Shown one piece after another: positions 41,915 through 51,166 of a stretch of DNA of 59,504 nt. The notes beneath the pieces are model-generated. The model was not told the DNA's origin and did no database searches. It worked only from the letters and a program-made list of their open reading frames with translations. This DNA comes from Bacilli bacterium (GTDB lineage: Bacteria; Bacillota_I; Bacilli_A; RFN20; CAG-449). A program made the translations under genes and the position numbers. The first letter of the stretch is position 1. Each line of letters begins with the position of its first letter. Location: NCBI GenBank assembly GCA_900755065.1, contig CAAEFC010000053.1:1-59504 (forward strand), written 5' to 3'.

Positions 41915-42582
41915 TCAAGGCGGTGCTTTTCGATCTGGACGGAACGCTGATCGACGATGAATCGTTCACCCTCTCGTCAAAAACGATCGAGGGAAAGAAA
42001 ATCGGCTACGACATCGACGAAGCGACGGCGAAGAAGAGTCTCGGCATGTCCTACGAGAATTCCAAAAACTATTTCCGCGACCTTTACGGAGCGGATTTTC
42101 CGTTTGATTTTTTCCGGCAAAAGCGGTTCGAGTACATCGTGGAAGATATGCGAAAGAACGGAATCCGCTGGAAAGACGGCGCCGAAGCGATCGTCGGATT
42201 CTGCCGGGAAAACGGAATACGCACCGCGATCTGCACGTCGAGCAGCCGAAAGTATCTGGACGCGTACGCTTCGTTTACCGACCTTTTTTCCAAAATCGAT
42301 CGGATCGTTTCCGGCGAAGACGTGAAGAAAGGGAAGCCGGATCCGGAAATCTTCCTAAGGGCGATCGAGGGCTTCGGCATCCGGAGCGACGAAGCGCTGG
42401 TGATCGAAGATTCGCATAACGGCGTGGAGGCCGGACTCCGTTCCGGAGCCGACGTGATCATGGTTCCCGATCTTCTCGAACCGGATCCCGAATTTGTTTC
42501 AAACGGAGGGAAAGTATACAATTCGCTGCGCGATGTGATAAAATATATAGAGAAAAAGAACGGAGTGATCGGAAATGATTGA
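41911..42582 (+). CDS. HAD-IA hydrolase, beta-phosphoglucomutase-like
   Basis: A 223-residue HAD protein with motif I LFDLDGTLIDDE, motif II ICTSSS, the Lys in KKGKPDPEIFLRAI and motif IV VIEDSHNGVEAGLRSGAD, the last typical of beta-PGM-like phosphatases. It is not assigned to a substrate. It starts with GTG overlapping the previous stop and ends 8 bases inside the cyclophilin gene, in a compact run of co-directional genes from 41288 to 46522. Confidence 0.87.
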   Translation: MIKAVLFDLDGTLIDDESFTLSSKTIEGKKIGYDIDEATAKKSLGMSYENSKNYFRDLYGADFPFDFFRQKRFEYIVEDMRKNGIRWKDGAEAIVGFCRENGIRTAICTSSSRKYLDAYASFTDLFSKIDRIVSGEDVKKGKPDPEIFLRAIEGFGIRSDEALVIEDSHNGVEAGLRSGADVIMVPDLLEPDPEFVSNGGKVYNSLRDVIKYIEKKNGVIGND

Positions 42583-43090
42583 AATTCATGTGCGGAATTA
42601 CGGGGTGATTCGGATCGAACTGGATCGGCGGCATGCGCCGAACACGTGCGCCAACTTCGTCTCGCTGGCCCGAAAAGGGTTTTATGACGGGCTGATCTTT
42701 CATCGGGTCATTGCGAATTTCATGATTCAGGGCGGCGATCCTTTGGGAAAAGGAATCGGAGGTCCGGGTTATACGATCCGGGGCGAATTCAGAGCCAACG
42801 GCGCGGATAATCCGCTTTCTCATCTGCGCGGCACGGTTTCGATGGCGCGGAAGGCCGATTTCGATTCGGCGGGAAGTCAGTTTTTCATCATGCACCGCGA
42901 CGGCACCTATCTCGACGGGCAGTACGCCGCATTCGGGAAAGTCATTTCGGGCATGGAAGTGGTTGACCGGATCGCCCGCACGGCCACTTCGCCGAACGAT
43001 CGGCCGTTGGAACCCGTCGTGATCGAGTCGATCCGCGCGATCGACGAACCGGTCGTCGAGGTCGAAATCCTCGCGGAGGAAAAAAGATGA
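42575..43090 (+). CDS. Cyclophilin-type peptidyl-prolyl cis-trans isomerase
   Basis: A 171-residue cytosolic cyclophilin: FYDGLIFHRVIANFMIQGGD, SMARKADFDSAGSQFFIMH and LDGQYAAFGKVISGMEVVD supply the catalytic Arg (FHRV), the Gln of QGGD and the substrate groove. It speeds proline isomerisation in folding proteins. No signal peptide. It overlaps the HAD gene before by 8 bases and the next gene by 4. Confidence 0.95.
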   Translation: MIEIHVRNYGVIRIELDRRHAPNTCANFVSLARKGFYDGLIFHRVIANFMIQGGDPLGKGIGGPGYTIRGEFRANGADNPLSHLRGTVSMARKADFDSAGSQFFIMHRDGTYLDGQYAAFGKVISGMEVVDRIARTATSPNDRPLEPVVIESIRAIDEPVVEVEILAEEKR

Positions 43091-44169
43091 AAATCGATCG
43101 GTTGCAGAGTTGCCTCGGCGATCGGGTGCATTCCGTCAGCATCGCCCAATCCTACGCTTCGCGTCGGGACGTGATCGAAAAGATCGTGTCGTATATCGCC
43201 GATCAGGGACTCGACGTCGACGACGCGTATCTGGATTTCGTGCGAACGGTCGACCGTGCGAAGGCCGAAATCGAAGTGCGTTACGTTCCCGTTTACCGGG
43301 CGACGGCGCTGGCCCGCCTTTTCTGGCGCGAAAGCAAAGAGAATCAGGAGGCGAGCGAGCATCAGGAGTTCGTCCGCTTTTCGACGCTGTTTTACGCCGA
43401 CGATCTCAATAAGGGAAATCGGATCAACCAACTGGATATTCTCAAAATCATCGATAAAAAAGCCGGGAAGATCAACGAGGCCCGTTACGAAAATGCCGAC
43501 GATTATCGTTACGAGAATGTGCCGTTACTGAAATCAGGCGAAGCGAATCTGACCGATATCGTTCTCGACGTTCCTTTGCAGGAAGACGAAGTCTATCCGT
43601 TAGAAACTTCCTATATTCTCGACGGCAACGAAATCGAAGCGCGGGTAGGGAACACGCTGCACAGCACGAAATCGTATCAGCGACTCGCCGCTCAAAGCGA
43701 GAAATGGTCTTCGATCGAGCGGTTGGACGTCGAAGCGGTGCTGGTTCCGATCGCGCGAATCCGGATCGGCAAGTACGATCAGTACGTCAACTGCGCGAAC
43801 GGAAAGATCGACGTCCGTTACGAGAAAAACCGGCAGATCACCGGAAATCTGAAAAGCGCGAAGCGGATCGCGTATCCGTGCATCGTCGCCTTTCTTCTCC
43901 TGGCCGTCGGCGCTTTTATTGCCAAATGGAACTTCCCGGTGCGTTTCGCCAATATGCCGAAGCACCTTTTCGCCAATATCGCCGACATTCTCTGGCTGGT
44001 TCTCGTCCTCGCGGGCATTCTCTTTTCTTTGATCGCTGCGCCGACCAGAAAGGCGATCATTCATCGGGCAAGTCAAAACAAGGATCGTTTGCGGATCTGC
44101 CGGATTTTTTCGCACCTTCTTCTCGACGTTTCCATCGCCCTGCTGACGATGATTCTTCTCTGCATCTAG
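43087..44169 (+). CDS. Unknown protein with C-terminal membrane helices
   Basis: I do not recognise this 360-residue protein. About 250 soluble residues rich in D, E, R and Y (YIADQGLDVDDAYLDFVRTV, DILKIIDKKAGKINEARYEN) precede three hydrophobic helices near 265-283, 302-320 and 340-360. It has no cysteine ladder, nucleotide-binding motif or signal peptide, so the large domain likely faces the cytosol. It starts in the ATGA with the cyclophilin stop, and one base separates its stop from the helicase gene, so coupling to both is strong. Confidence 0.65.
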   Translation: MKIDRLQSCLGDRVHSVSIAQSYASRRDVIEKIVSYIADQGLDVDDAYLDFVRTVDRAKAEIEVRYVPVYRATALARLFWRESKENQEASEHQEFVRFSTLFYADDLNKGNRINQLDILKIIDKKAGKINEARYENADDYRYENVPLLKSGEANLTDIVLDVPLQEDEVYPLETSYILDGNEIEARVGNTLHSTKSYQRLAAQSEKWSSIERLDVEAVLVPIARIRIGKYDQYVNCANGKIDVRYEKNRQITGNLKSAKRIAYPCIVAFLLLAVGAFIAKWNFPVRFANMPKHLFANIADILWLVLVLAGILFSLIAAPTRKAIIHRASQNKDRLRICRIFSHLLLDVSIALLTMILLCI

Positions 44170-44170
44170 T

Positions 44171-46522
44171 ATGAACGCCAAAATCGTCTTGTCGGTTCAC
44201 GGATTGGTCGATTTTCTTCTCCGGAAGGGCGATATCGACAATCGCGTTTACAATTCCGCATCGATGCTGGAAGGCACGCGGATTCATCTCCGCTACCAGC
44301 AGATTCAAAACGGCGACTATCTTTCCGAACAGTTTTTGTCGACCACTCTGAACGTCGAGGAATATACCTTTGAAATCTCCGGACGCGCCGACGGAATCAT
44401 CGTCGGAGGAGCGATGCCGGTCATCGACGAGATCAAGTCGACGGTGAGCGAACTGGAAGCCTTCTACGAAAGTCAGAAAGAGTGGCATCTGGGACAGGCT
44501 CAGGTCTATGCGTACATGTACTGCAAGGAAAACCGTCTCGACGCCTGCGGCATTCGGCTCACCTATATTTCCCAGCAGGACAACAAGGACAAACTGATCC
44601 TGAATTTTTCGTTTACTTTCGCGCAACTGGAAGAAAGAGTTCTCGACCTTTGCCGGGCGTATCTTACTTTCTACCGGAAGATCGACGGACACAACGAAGC
44701 GCGCGCGCTTTCAAGCCGGAATCTCGAATTTCCTTTCGAGCAGTACCGTCCCGGTCAGCGCGATATGGCTCGTTACGTCTATGGTTCGATTCTTAACCGG
44801 AAGCCGACGTTCATCGAAGCGCCGACGGGAATCGGCAAGACGATTTCCACGCTTTTCCCGGCCGTGAAATCCTTTTCGACGCTGGGCGTGGAAAAGATCT
44901 TCTACCTTTCCTCGAAGAACGTGATCAAGGAAGTCGCGTACTCGACCTGCCGTCTGTTAGGGGAAAACGGCCTGATCGCCCGGGTCATCAAACTGACGTC
45001 GAAAGAAAAAATGTGCCGGGTGGATTCGAGAAAGTGCAATCCGGACGAATGCCCGTACACCAAAGGCTATTACGATAAACTGCGCGCCGTCATCGACGAA
45101 ACGATCAATTCGCATCTTCTGATCGACGAAGACCGGATCAACCTTCTGGCCGACGAATACGAAATGTGTCCGTTTGAACTCCAACTCGATCTGAGCCTGT
45201 TCTGCGATATCATCATCTGCGATTACAATTATCTGTTCGATCCGATCGCGTATCTCCGCCGCTTCTTCGATCAGGATAAAGTTCCTTACGTCGCCTTGAT
45301 CGACGAAGCCCACAATCTGGTCGACCGTTCCAAAGAAATGTATTCGGCGACGCTGGATTCCAAAAGTCTCAAGGAACTCCGCTTTCATCTCAAAAAGGAG
45401 AAATTGCCGAAGATCAAGAAACTGCTTCGGAAGATCGTCGATTTTCTCGACGAACGTTTGGAGGCACACGCCGATTTTATTCCGGCGGAAAAGGATTTCC
45501 AGGCGGAATTCTATTCTTTGCTCGACAATCTGTATATCCAATGTCAGGATATTTTGAAGAATCACCCCGAGGCCGTCGACGACGTTTTCCTGGACGTTCA
45601 CCGAAAAGTCTTCCGCTTCGTAAAGATCGGTGAATTCGTCTCCGAAGGCTTTCACACCTATTTCGACTGTCAGGAGGGGGAAGTCAAGGCGATCATCCGC
45701 TGTCTGGATTCGTCGCATCTGATTCGGACGACGCTCGACAAACTGATGAGCGGAATCTTTTTCTCCGCGACGCTTTCGCCGTTAGATTATTACGTCCACT
45801 GTCTGGGCGGCGACGACGAAACGCCGAAACTGATCCTGCCTTCTCCTTTCGACAAGACGCACTTGCTGTCCGTCGTCCGCGACGATGTTTCGACCCGGTA
45901 CGTCGATCGTTCTTTTTCTTACGAAACCATCGCCTGCACGATCGAATGCGTCGTGAAGGCGGAAAAAGGAAATTATCTGGTCTTCTTTCCGTCCTATCGG
46001 TATCTTGAAGACGTTTCCGCCTGCCTTTCTTCGGATCCGGAAGTGGAGTATATCCGTCAGACGCGGGATATGGTCGAAAAGGAAAAGCAGAACTTTCTGA
46101 ATCGCTTCAAGATGTGTCCGGATCATTCGACCGTCGGTCTCGCCGTTCTCGGAGGGGCGTTTTCGGAGGGGATCGATCTGGTCTCCACCCGTCTCATCGG
46201 CGCGATCATCGTCGGCGTCGGACTTCCGACGGTTTCCTACGAGCGGAACATCATCAAAGATTACTTTACCGGCATCGGGAAAAACGGATTCGATTATGCC
46301 TACCTCTATCCGGGAATCAACAAGGTGATGCAGGCGGCGGGAAGAGTGATCCGAAGCGAAGAGGATTACGGAATCGTCCTCTTCATCGACAGCCGGTACG
46401 GCAGTTACAAGTATCGCAGCCTTCTGAAAGAACAGTATCGGAACGCCTCTTACGCGGAAGACGACGACGAACTCATCGATCAGGTGAGGCGGTTCTGGAA
46501 ACGGAAAAAAACGGAAAATTGA
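44171..46522 (+). CDS. DinG/XPD-type superfamily 2 helicase with N-terminal PD-(D/E)xK nuclease-like domain
   Basis: A 783-residue protein. Residues about 1-180 look like a RecB-type nuclease: ISGRADGIIVGG (Asp73), VIDEIKST (ExK, 87-89) and a Gln/Tyr helix (HLGQAQVYAYMY). Helicase: Walker A APTGIGKT (217-224), four Fe-S cysteines (282, 289, 294, 333), DEAH at 378-381, and motif VI QAAGRVIRSEEDYG in the C-terminal lobe. The XPD/DinG Fe-S helicases unwind 5' to 3' at damaged or structured DNA. Here the usual DinG exonuclease is replaced by a different nuclease fold. It starts one base after the unknown membrane protein's stop. Confidence 0.88.
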   Translation: MNAKIVLSVHGLVDFLLRKGDIDNRVYNSASMLEGTRIHLRYQQIQNGDYLSEQFLSTTLNVEEYTFEISGRADGIIVGGAMPVIDEIKSTVSELEAFYESQKEWHLGQAQVYAYMYCKENRLDACGIRLTYISQQDNKDKLILNFSFTFAQLEERVLDLCRAYLTFYRKIDGHNEARALSSRNLEFPFEQYRPGQRDMARYVYGSILNRKPTFIEAPTGIGKTISTLFPAVKSFSTLGVEKIFYLSSKNVIKEVAYSTCRLLGENGLIARVIKLTSKEKMCRVDSRKCNPDECPYTKGYYDKLRAVIDETINSHLLIDEDRINLLADEYEMCPFELQLDLSLFCDIIICDYNYLFDPIAYLRRFFDQDKVPYVALIDEAHNLVDRSKEMYSATLDSKSLKELRFHLKKEKLPKIKKLLRKIVDFLDERLEAHADFIPAEKDFQAEFYSLLDNLYIQCQDILKNHPEAVDDVFLDVHRKVFRFVKIGEFVSEGFHTYFDCQEGEVKAIIRCLDSSHLIRTTLDKLMSGIFFSATLSPLDYYVHCLGGDDETPKLILPSPFDKTHLLSVVRDDVSTRYVDRSFSYETIACTIECVVKAEKGNYLVFFPSYRYLEDVSACLSSDPEVEYIRQTRDMVEKEKQNFLNRFKMCPDHSTVGLAVLGGAFSEGIDLVSTRLIGAIIVGVGLPTVSYERNIIKDYFTGIGKNGFDYAYLYPGINKVMQAAGRVIRSEEDYGIVLFIDSRYGSYKYRSLLKEQYRNASYAEDDDELIDQVRRFWKRKKTEN

Positions 46523-46585
46523 CGCTTCTTCTTTCGTCAAAGGGGATTTTCGTCTAAAATAGAAAAGATTCAGTGGGGTGAAGAA

Positions 46586-48397
46586 ATGAAGTACGATCTG
46601 GAACATATCCGAAATTTCTGCATTATCGCGCATATCGATCACGGAAAATCGACGCTGGCCGATCGGATTCTGGAATTGACGAATACGGTCTCCAAACGGG
46701 AACTGAAAGAGCAGATGCTCGATACGATGGATCTGGAACGGGAACGGGGGATCACGATCAAACTCAACGCGGTGAATCTGACTTACCGCGCGAAAAACGG
46801 CGAAGAGTACCTTTTCAATCTGATCGACACGCCCGGACACGTCGATTTCACCTATGAAGTCAGCCGATCTCTGGCGGCTTGCGAGGGCGCGATTCTGGTG
46901 GTCGACGCTTCCCAGGGCGTGGAGGCGCAGACGCTGGCCAACGTCTATCTGGCGATCGACAACGATTTGGAAATCGTTCCGGTCATCAACAAGATCGACC
47001 TTCCTTCCGCGTCGGTGGAACGGACCAAAAAGGAGATCGAAGAGACGATCGGCCTTCCGTGCGACGATGTCATCGGCATTTCCGCGAAAACCGGTCTTCA
47101 CGTCGAAGAAGTACTCGAAGAGATCGTGCGGAAGATTCCTGCGCCGAAAGGGGACCCCGAACGTCCGTTGAAAGCGCTGATCTTCGATTCTTTTTACGAC
47201 TCGTACCGGGGCGTGATCGCGCTGATCCGGGTCAAGGAAGGGCAGATCAGAGTCGGCGATACGATTCTCTTGATGAATCCGAATCTGGAATATCAGGTGA
47301 TCGAATTGGGCATCCGATGCCCGAACGAAGTCAAAACCGACGTCCTCAGCGCCGGAGAAGTCGGTTGGGTGGCCGCGCAGATCAAGGATATCAACCACGT
47401 CCGGCCGGGCGATACGATCACCTTGAAAAACCGGCCCGCCGATCGCCCGCTTCCGGGATATCAGAGCCTGAATCCGATGGTTTACTGCGGACTTTATCCG
47501 TGCGATTCCAAGGATTATCCGGATCTGAAAGACGCGCTGGAAAAACTTTCGCTCAACGACGCTTCGCTGTCCTTCGAGCCGGAGACCTCGCAAGCGCTGG
47601 GATTCGGTTTCCGATGCGGATTTCTCGGGCTTCTTCACATGGACGTGATTCAGGAACGGCTGGAAAGAGAATATCATCTGAGTCTGATTCTGACGGCGCC
47701 GAGCGTCATCTACCGAGTTTATTTGCAGGACGGAACGATGATCGAACTGGATAATCCGGCTCGATTCCCCGATCCGACGAAGGTGAAGGAAATCGAGGAA
47801 CCGTTCGTGGAAGCCGGGATCATGACGCCGAAAGAATACGTCGGCGCGATCATGAAACTCTGTCAGGAACGCCGGGGAATCTACGTGGATCTGCAATATC
47901 TCGACGAAATGCGGATGAAACTGATCTACCGTCTGCCGTTAAGCGAGATCATCTACAATTTTTTCGATAAACTGAAATCGTACTCAAAAGGATACGCTTC
48001 GTTCGACTATACGTTAGTCGGCTATCAGGCTTCGCGTTTAGTCAAAATGGACATTCTCCTCAACGGAGAGCCGATCGACGCTCTGAGCAGCATCGTCTAC
48101 CGCGATTTCGCTTATCATCGGGGAAACGCCATCGTGCGGAAACTCAAAGAAGTGATCCCGCGTCAGCAGTTTGAAGTGCCGGTTCAGGCCGCCGTCGGCG
48201 GAAAAGTGATCGCCCGAAGCGACATCAAGGCGGTCCGGAAAGACGTCCTGGCCAAATGCTACGGCGGGGATATCTCGCGGAAGAAAAAACTGCTGGAAAA
48301 GCAGAAAGAGGGAAAAAAGCGAATGAAGTCGATCGGCACGGTCGAAGTTCCTCAGGAAGCGTTCATGGCGATCCTTTCGGTCGATGAAGAAGACTAA
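46586..48397 (+). CDS. lepA: Elongation factor 4 (LepA)
   Basis: A 603-residue ribosome back-translocating GTPase: GTP-binding IAHIDHGKSTLADRI (G1), DLERERGITI (switch I), DTPGHVDF (G3) and NKIDLPSA (G4), then domains II-III and V and the LepA-specific C-terminal domain ending GVPVQAAVGGKVIARSDIKA-like sequence. It aids translation and initiation under stress. GGGGTG precedes the ATG. It opens the lepA-hemW-hrcA block conserved in Firmicutes, here with one extra gene before hemW. Confidence 0.96.
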   Translation: MKYDLEHIRNFCIIAHIDHGKSTLADRILELTNTVSKRELKEQMLDTMDLERERGITIKLNAVNLTYRAKNGEEYLFNLIDTPGHVDFTYEVSRSLAACEGAILVVDASQGVEAQTLANVYLAIDNDLEIVPVINKIDLPSASVERTKKEIEETIGLPCDDVIGISAKTGLHVEEVLEEIVRKIPAPKGDPERPLKALIFDSFYDSYRGVIALIRVKEGQIRVGDTILLMNPNLEYQVIELGIRCPNEVKTDVLSAGEVGWVAAQIKDINHVRPGDTITLKNRPADRPLPGYQSLNPMVYCGLYPCDSKDYPDLKDALEKLSLNDASLSFEPETSQALGFGFRCGFLGLLHMDVIQERLEREYHLSLILTAPSVIYRVYLQDGTMIELDNPARFPDPTKVKEIEEPFVEAGIMTPKEYVGAIMKLCQERRGIYVDLQYLDEMRMKLIYRLPLSEIIYNFFDKLKSYSKGYASFDYTLVGYQASRLVKMDILLNGEPIDALSSIVYRDFAYHRGNAIVRKLKEVIPRQQFEVPVQAAVGGKVIARSDIKAVRKDVLAKCYGGDISRKKKLLEKQKEGKKRMKSIGTVEVPQEAFMAILSVDEED

Positions 48398-48500
48398 GTT
48401 TCTTTCTTTTTCTCCTTTTTCCGCCGGAATCCGGTCGAAATTTCACCGAATGAAACGAAATTTGCTAGTAGATTTTTAGTAAATAATTAGTTTGCAATCT

Positions 48501-48529
48501 TGAAGAATGCCGTCCTTTTCTGTACAATA
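48501..48529 (+). promoter_or_regulatory. Promoter before the Fic-like gene
   Basis: TTGAAG (48501-48506), a 17-base spacer and TACAAT (48524-48529), 24 bases before the start codon. It shows that the Fic-like gene and probably hemW can be transcribed apart from lepA. Direct repeats CGAAATTT occur nearby in the 147-base gap. Confidence 0.65.
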
Positions 48530-48552
48530 AACCTGTAAAAAAGGTGAACACT

Positions 48553-49944
48553 ATGGAAAAAGACTTCGGCATACGCTTTACGGATGAACTTTACGCGACG
48601 CGCGACGACGTAAAAAAGGCGCTGAACATATCGAGCATCGATTCGATCTGGGACAAAATCACGCAATTCCGCGCGTATTACACGCGTCAGATCGGCTTGA
48701 AAAACATCGAGCGCGTTCCTTTCAACATCGTCTTGCCTCCGAAACTGACTTCGCGGATCGTCCGCATCGAGAAGCGGATGACGCGATTGCTGATCAAATA
48801 CAAAATGGGCAACGTGCAGAATCCGGAGGCTTTCCGTCGCATGGAAAAAAACGCGTATTTGACGATTCTTAGAACTATCTCCGACTGCTATGAAATTCAC
48901 GTCGGGGACGAAACGCTGGAAGCGATCGTCGAAAAGAGCCTTCCGACTCTTCCGGTCGAATATCTGATCCTCGATCGGTATTACCGCGCGCTCATCGGCA
49001 TTCAGAGCCGTCATCGGGGCAATTTCAGCGAATCCGTCGTGCTTTCCCTTTATGCCAGACTGCGGGGAATCGAATTCGACATGGACCGTCCGGAAGACTA
49101 TTACCGGACCAGCGACCTGATCGACCGCGCGGATCATGTGTTCGTCGGACAGCACTACGAGGCCTGTCCGCTAGAAAAAATCCGCGAATCGGTCATCGCG
49201 CTCTGCGATTTCCTGAATCAGTCTTCGCTTTTCAGCGTCTGCAAAGCGGCAGTGGCCTATTTCTATATCCGTTACATCAAGCCGTTTGAGTATTATAACG
49301 ACGAAATGGCGATTCTGATGTTCAAATACGTGCTGGCCAAGGAAGATTTCGAGGAAATCCCTTCGCTTCTTCTTCTGGAAGATTGGCTTTCGCGCGAGAA
49401 AGAACCGGAAATCGAGTATCTGTCCCGCGAATCGGAGATGAAACTGGATCTGACGTACATCGTCAACTATCTGAGCGAACACCTTTCGGCGCGATTGGAC
49501 GATTTCGATTCGGGATTCGAGGAAGTCGATTCGCGTTTGGTTATCGAGGAAAACTATCCGATTCCGGAACCGAAGACCGTCCGCGAGGCGGAAACGCCGC
49601 TTCCGGATTTACACGAAAACGGACCGAAAGAGATCGAAGGCGTTACCTTTGCGCAGAAAGTCTCCCTGCCGACTCTTCCGACCGGATTGGACGAGAAAGA
49701 CGCCTCGCTGGTCGCCGCGAATCTTCTGGAAATCTTTCCGTCGATGAAACGGGGGCAGGCCCAGTTCTATTCGCGGCACTGCACGATCGGCAAGTACTAT
49801 ACCATTTCCCAATACAAGCAGGAACAGAAAGTGGCCTACGAAACCGCAAGAACGAGCATGGACAATCTGGTGAATCTGGGCTTTTATAAAAAGGAACAGT
49901 TGAAAAACAAATTCGTCTATACTCCCGTGATCAAGAATGACTGA
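48553..49944 (+). CDS. Degenerate Fic-fold-like protein with winged-helix C-terminus
   Basis: A 463-residue protein I place near the Fic family. AAVAYFYIRYIKPFEYYNDE (about residues 233-252) lines up with the Fic helix pattern (HxxFxxIHPFxDGNGR), but the catalytic His and the GNGR loop are gone: the loop reads EYYNDE. So AMP transfer is unlikely. The C-terminal QEQKVAYETARTSMDNLVNL is winged-helix-like, as in many Fic regulators. There is no membrane segment. ATG 48553 is chosen over GTG 48544 because AAGGTG sits eight bases before it. It has its own promoter and overlaps hemW by eight bases (ATGACTGA). Fold assignment is by eye. Confidence 0.5.
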   Translation: MEKDFGIRFTDELYATRDDVKKALNISSIDSIWDKITQFRAYYTRQIGLKNIERVPFNIVLPPKLTSRIVRIEKRMTRLLIKYKMGNVQNPEAFRRMEKNAYLTILRTISDCYEIHVGDETLEAIVEKSLPTLPVEYLILDRYYRALIGIQSRHRGNFSESVVLSLYARLRGIEFDMDRPEDYYRTSDLIDRADHVFVGQHYEACPLEKIRESVIALCDFLNQSSLFSVCKAAVAYFYIRYIKPFEYYNDEMAILMFKYVLAKEDFEEIPSLLLLEDWLSREKEPEIEYLSRESEMKLDLTYIVNYLSEHLSARLDDFDSGFEEVDSRLVIEENYPIPEPKTVREAETPLPDLHENGPKEIEGVTFAQKVSLPTLPTGLDEKDASLVAANLLEIFPSMKRGQAQFYSRHCTIGKYYTISQYKQEQKVAYETARTSMDNLVNLGFYKKEQLKNKFVYTPVIKND

Positions 49945-51028
49945 ACGCGGCTTATACGTCCACATTCCTTTCTGCACGGACATCTGCTCGTATTGCGATT
50001 TCGTCAAGGTCTTTTATCGCGAGACGACGGCCGATGCTTATCTGGAAGCGCTCGCCGAGGAAATTTCGCGTCGCGTAAAAGGAGCGGTTTCGTCGATCTA
50101 TGTGGGCGGGGGAACGCCGTCGGCCTTGAACGAAACGCAGTTCCGGCGGCTTTTGTCCTTGCTTTCGGCCTTTCATCGCGAAGGGAATTCGTTTACGCTG
50201 GAAGCCAACGTCGAGAGTCTGAACGAAGAAAAAATCGCCCTTTTGAAGACCTACGGCGTCAACCGGGTCAGCCTGGGCGTGCAGTCGCTGAATGAAAAGA
50301 TGATCGCGCTCATGAACCGTCATCACGATTTCAGGCAGGTCAAAGAGACGATCGGCCGGCTGAATGCGGCGGGGATCGAAGATATCAATTGCGACCTGAT
50401 TTACGCGTTGCCGGGTGAAACCGACGAAATTCTTCAAAGCGATCTGGAAGCCCTGCTGTCCTTACCGATCACCCATCTTTCCGCTTACGGGCTGATGATC
50501 AACGATCACACCTGTCTGAAAATCCGGAAGTATCGGGAAGCCGACGACGAAACCTACCGGAGACAGTACGATCGCATCGTTTCCGTCCTGGAAGAAAACG
50601 GATTGTTCCGTTACGAAGTGAGCAATTTCGCCCGGAAGGGAAGAGAATCGCAACACAACCTGCTCTATTGGAAAAACCGCGAGTACTACGGCGTCGGCGT
50701 CGGCGCGGCCTCCTATATCGGCGATGAAAGAAGTGACAACACGCATTCCCTGAGCGCTTACCTGCGCGGAAAAACGGAGGGAACGAAGGAAAAACTGACG
50801 AAGGAAGATCGCCGCTTCTATCATCTGATGCTCGGTTTGCGCCTGGCGGAAGGAGTCGATCTCGAAGAATACCGCGCGCTGTACGGGGAGAATCTCACCG
50901 ACCGCTACGCGGATAAATTCGCCGCGCTGAAAGCGGAGAACCTGATCGAGATCGATCGGGGACATCTGAAAATCACCCGCGAAAATCTCTATATCATGGA
51001 TTATGTTCTGAAAAAACTTCTGTTCTAG
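49937..51028 (+). CDS. hemW: Radical SAM protein HemW (heme chaperone)
   Basis: A 363-residue radical SAM enzyme: CTDICSYC (13-20) binds the 4Fe-4S cluster, SIYVGGGTPSALN and GVQSLNEKMIALMNRHHD follow, and the C-terminal wing is present. HemW inserts or carries heme and resembles HemN but lacks its N-terminal extra residues; annotation as coproporphyrinogen oxidase would be wrong. Its position before hrcA is the usual Firmicutes order. It overlaps the Fic-like gene and ends at a strong terminator. Confidence 0.93.
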   Translation: MTERGLYVHIPFCTDICSYCDFVKVFYRETTADAYLEALAEEISRRVKGAVSSIYVGGGTPSALNETQFRRLLSLLSAFHREGNSFTLEANVESLNEEKIALLKTYGVNRVSLGVQSLNEKMIALMNRHHDFRQVKETIGRLNAAGIEDINCDLIYALPGETDEILQSDLEALLSLPITHLSAYGLMINDHTCLKIRKYREADDETYRRQYDRIVSVLEENGLFRYEVSNFARKGRESQHNLLYWKNREYYGVGVGAASYIGDERSDNTHSLSAYLRGKTEGTKEKLTKEDRRFYHLMLGLRLAEGVDLEEYRALYGENLTDRYADKFAALKAENLIEIDRGHLKITRENLYIMDYVLKKLLF

Positions 51029-51034
51029 GAGAAG

Positions 51035-51061
51035 GCGTTGCCGGAAGGCAATGCTTTTTTT
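51035..51061 (+). terminator. Rho-independent terminator of hemW
   Basis: GCGTTGCC (51035-51042) and GGCAATGC (51047-51054) form a stem around GGAA, followed by seven Ts; it separates hemW from the heat-shock operon. Confidence 0.92.
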
Positions 51062-51078
51062 GAAAAAAATAAAAAAAG

Positions 51079-51105
51079 TTAGCACTAAAATGTTGACAGT
51101 GCTAA
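51079..51105. promoter_or_regulatory. CIRCE operator 1, overlapping the hrcA promoter
   Basis: TTAGCACTA (51079-51087), a 9-base spacer and CAGTGCTAA (51097-51105): the HrcA site with its inner base altered in both arms. It contains the -35 TTGACA (51093-51098); the -10 TATAAT is at 51115-51120 with a 16-base spacer. HrcA bound here would block RNA polymerase. Confidence 0.95.
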
Positions 51106-51124
51106 AAGAATGGGTATAATAGAC

Positions 51125-51151
51125 TTGGCAGTTGAAAAAAGCGAGTGCTAA
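51125..51151. promoter_or_regulatory. CIRCE operator 2, downstream of the -10 box
   Basis: A perfect right arm GAGTGCTAA (51143-51151) lies nine bases after a degenerate left arm TTGGCAGTT (51125-51133, 6 of 9 matches). It begins about at the transcription start and ends nine bases before the hrcA Shine-Dalgarno, giving two operators 46 bases apart from start to start. Confidence 0.75.
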
Positions 51152-51166
51152 AAGGGAGGTGAAAGT

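Noticed and set aside
45782..47896. A 704-residue frame antisense to the helicase and lepA
   Set aside because: Long antisense frames are common here because of codon bias; it overlaps two strongly supported genes and has no recognisable domain.
49937..51028. Coproporphyrinogen III oxidase HemN
   Set aside because: Length, the CxxxCxYC context and position before hrcA fit HemW; the HemN-specific extension is absent.
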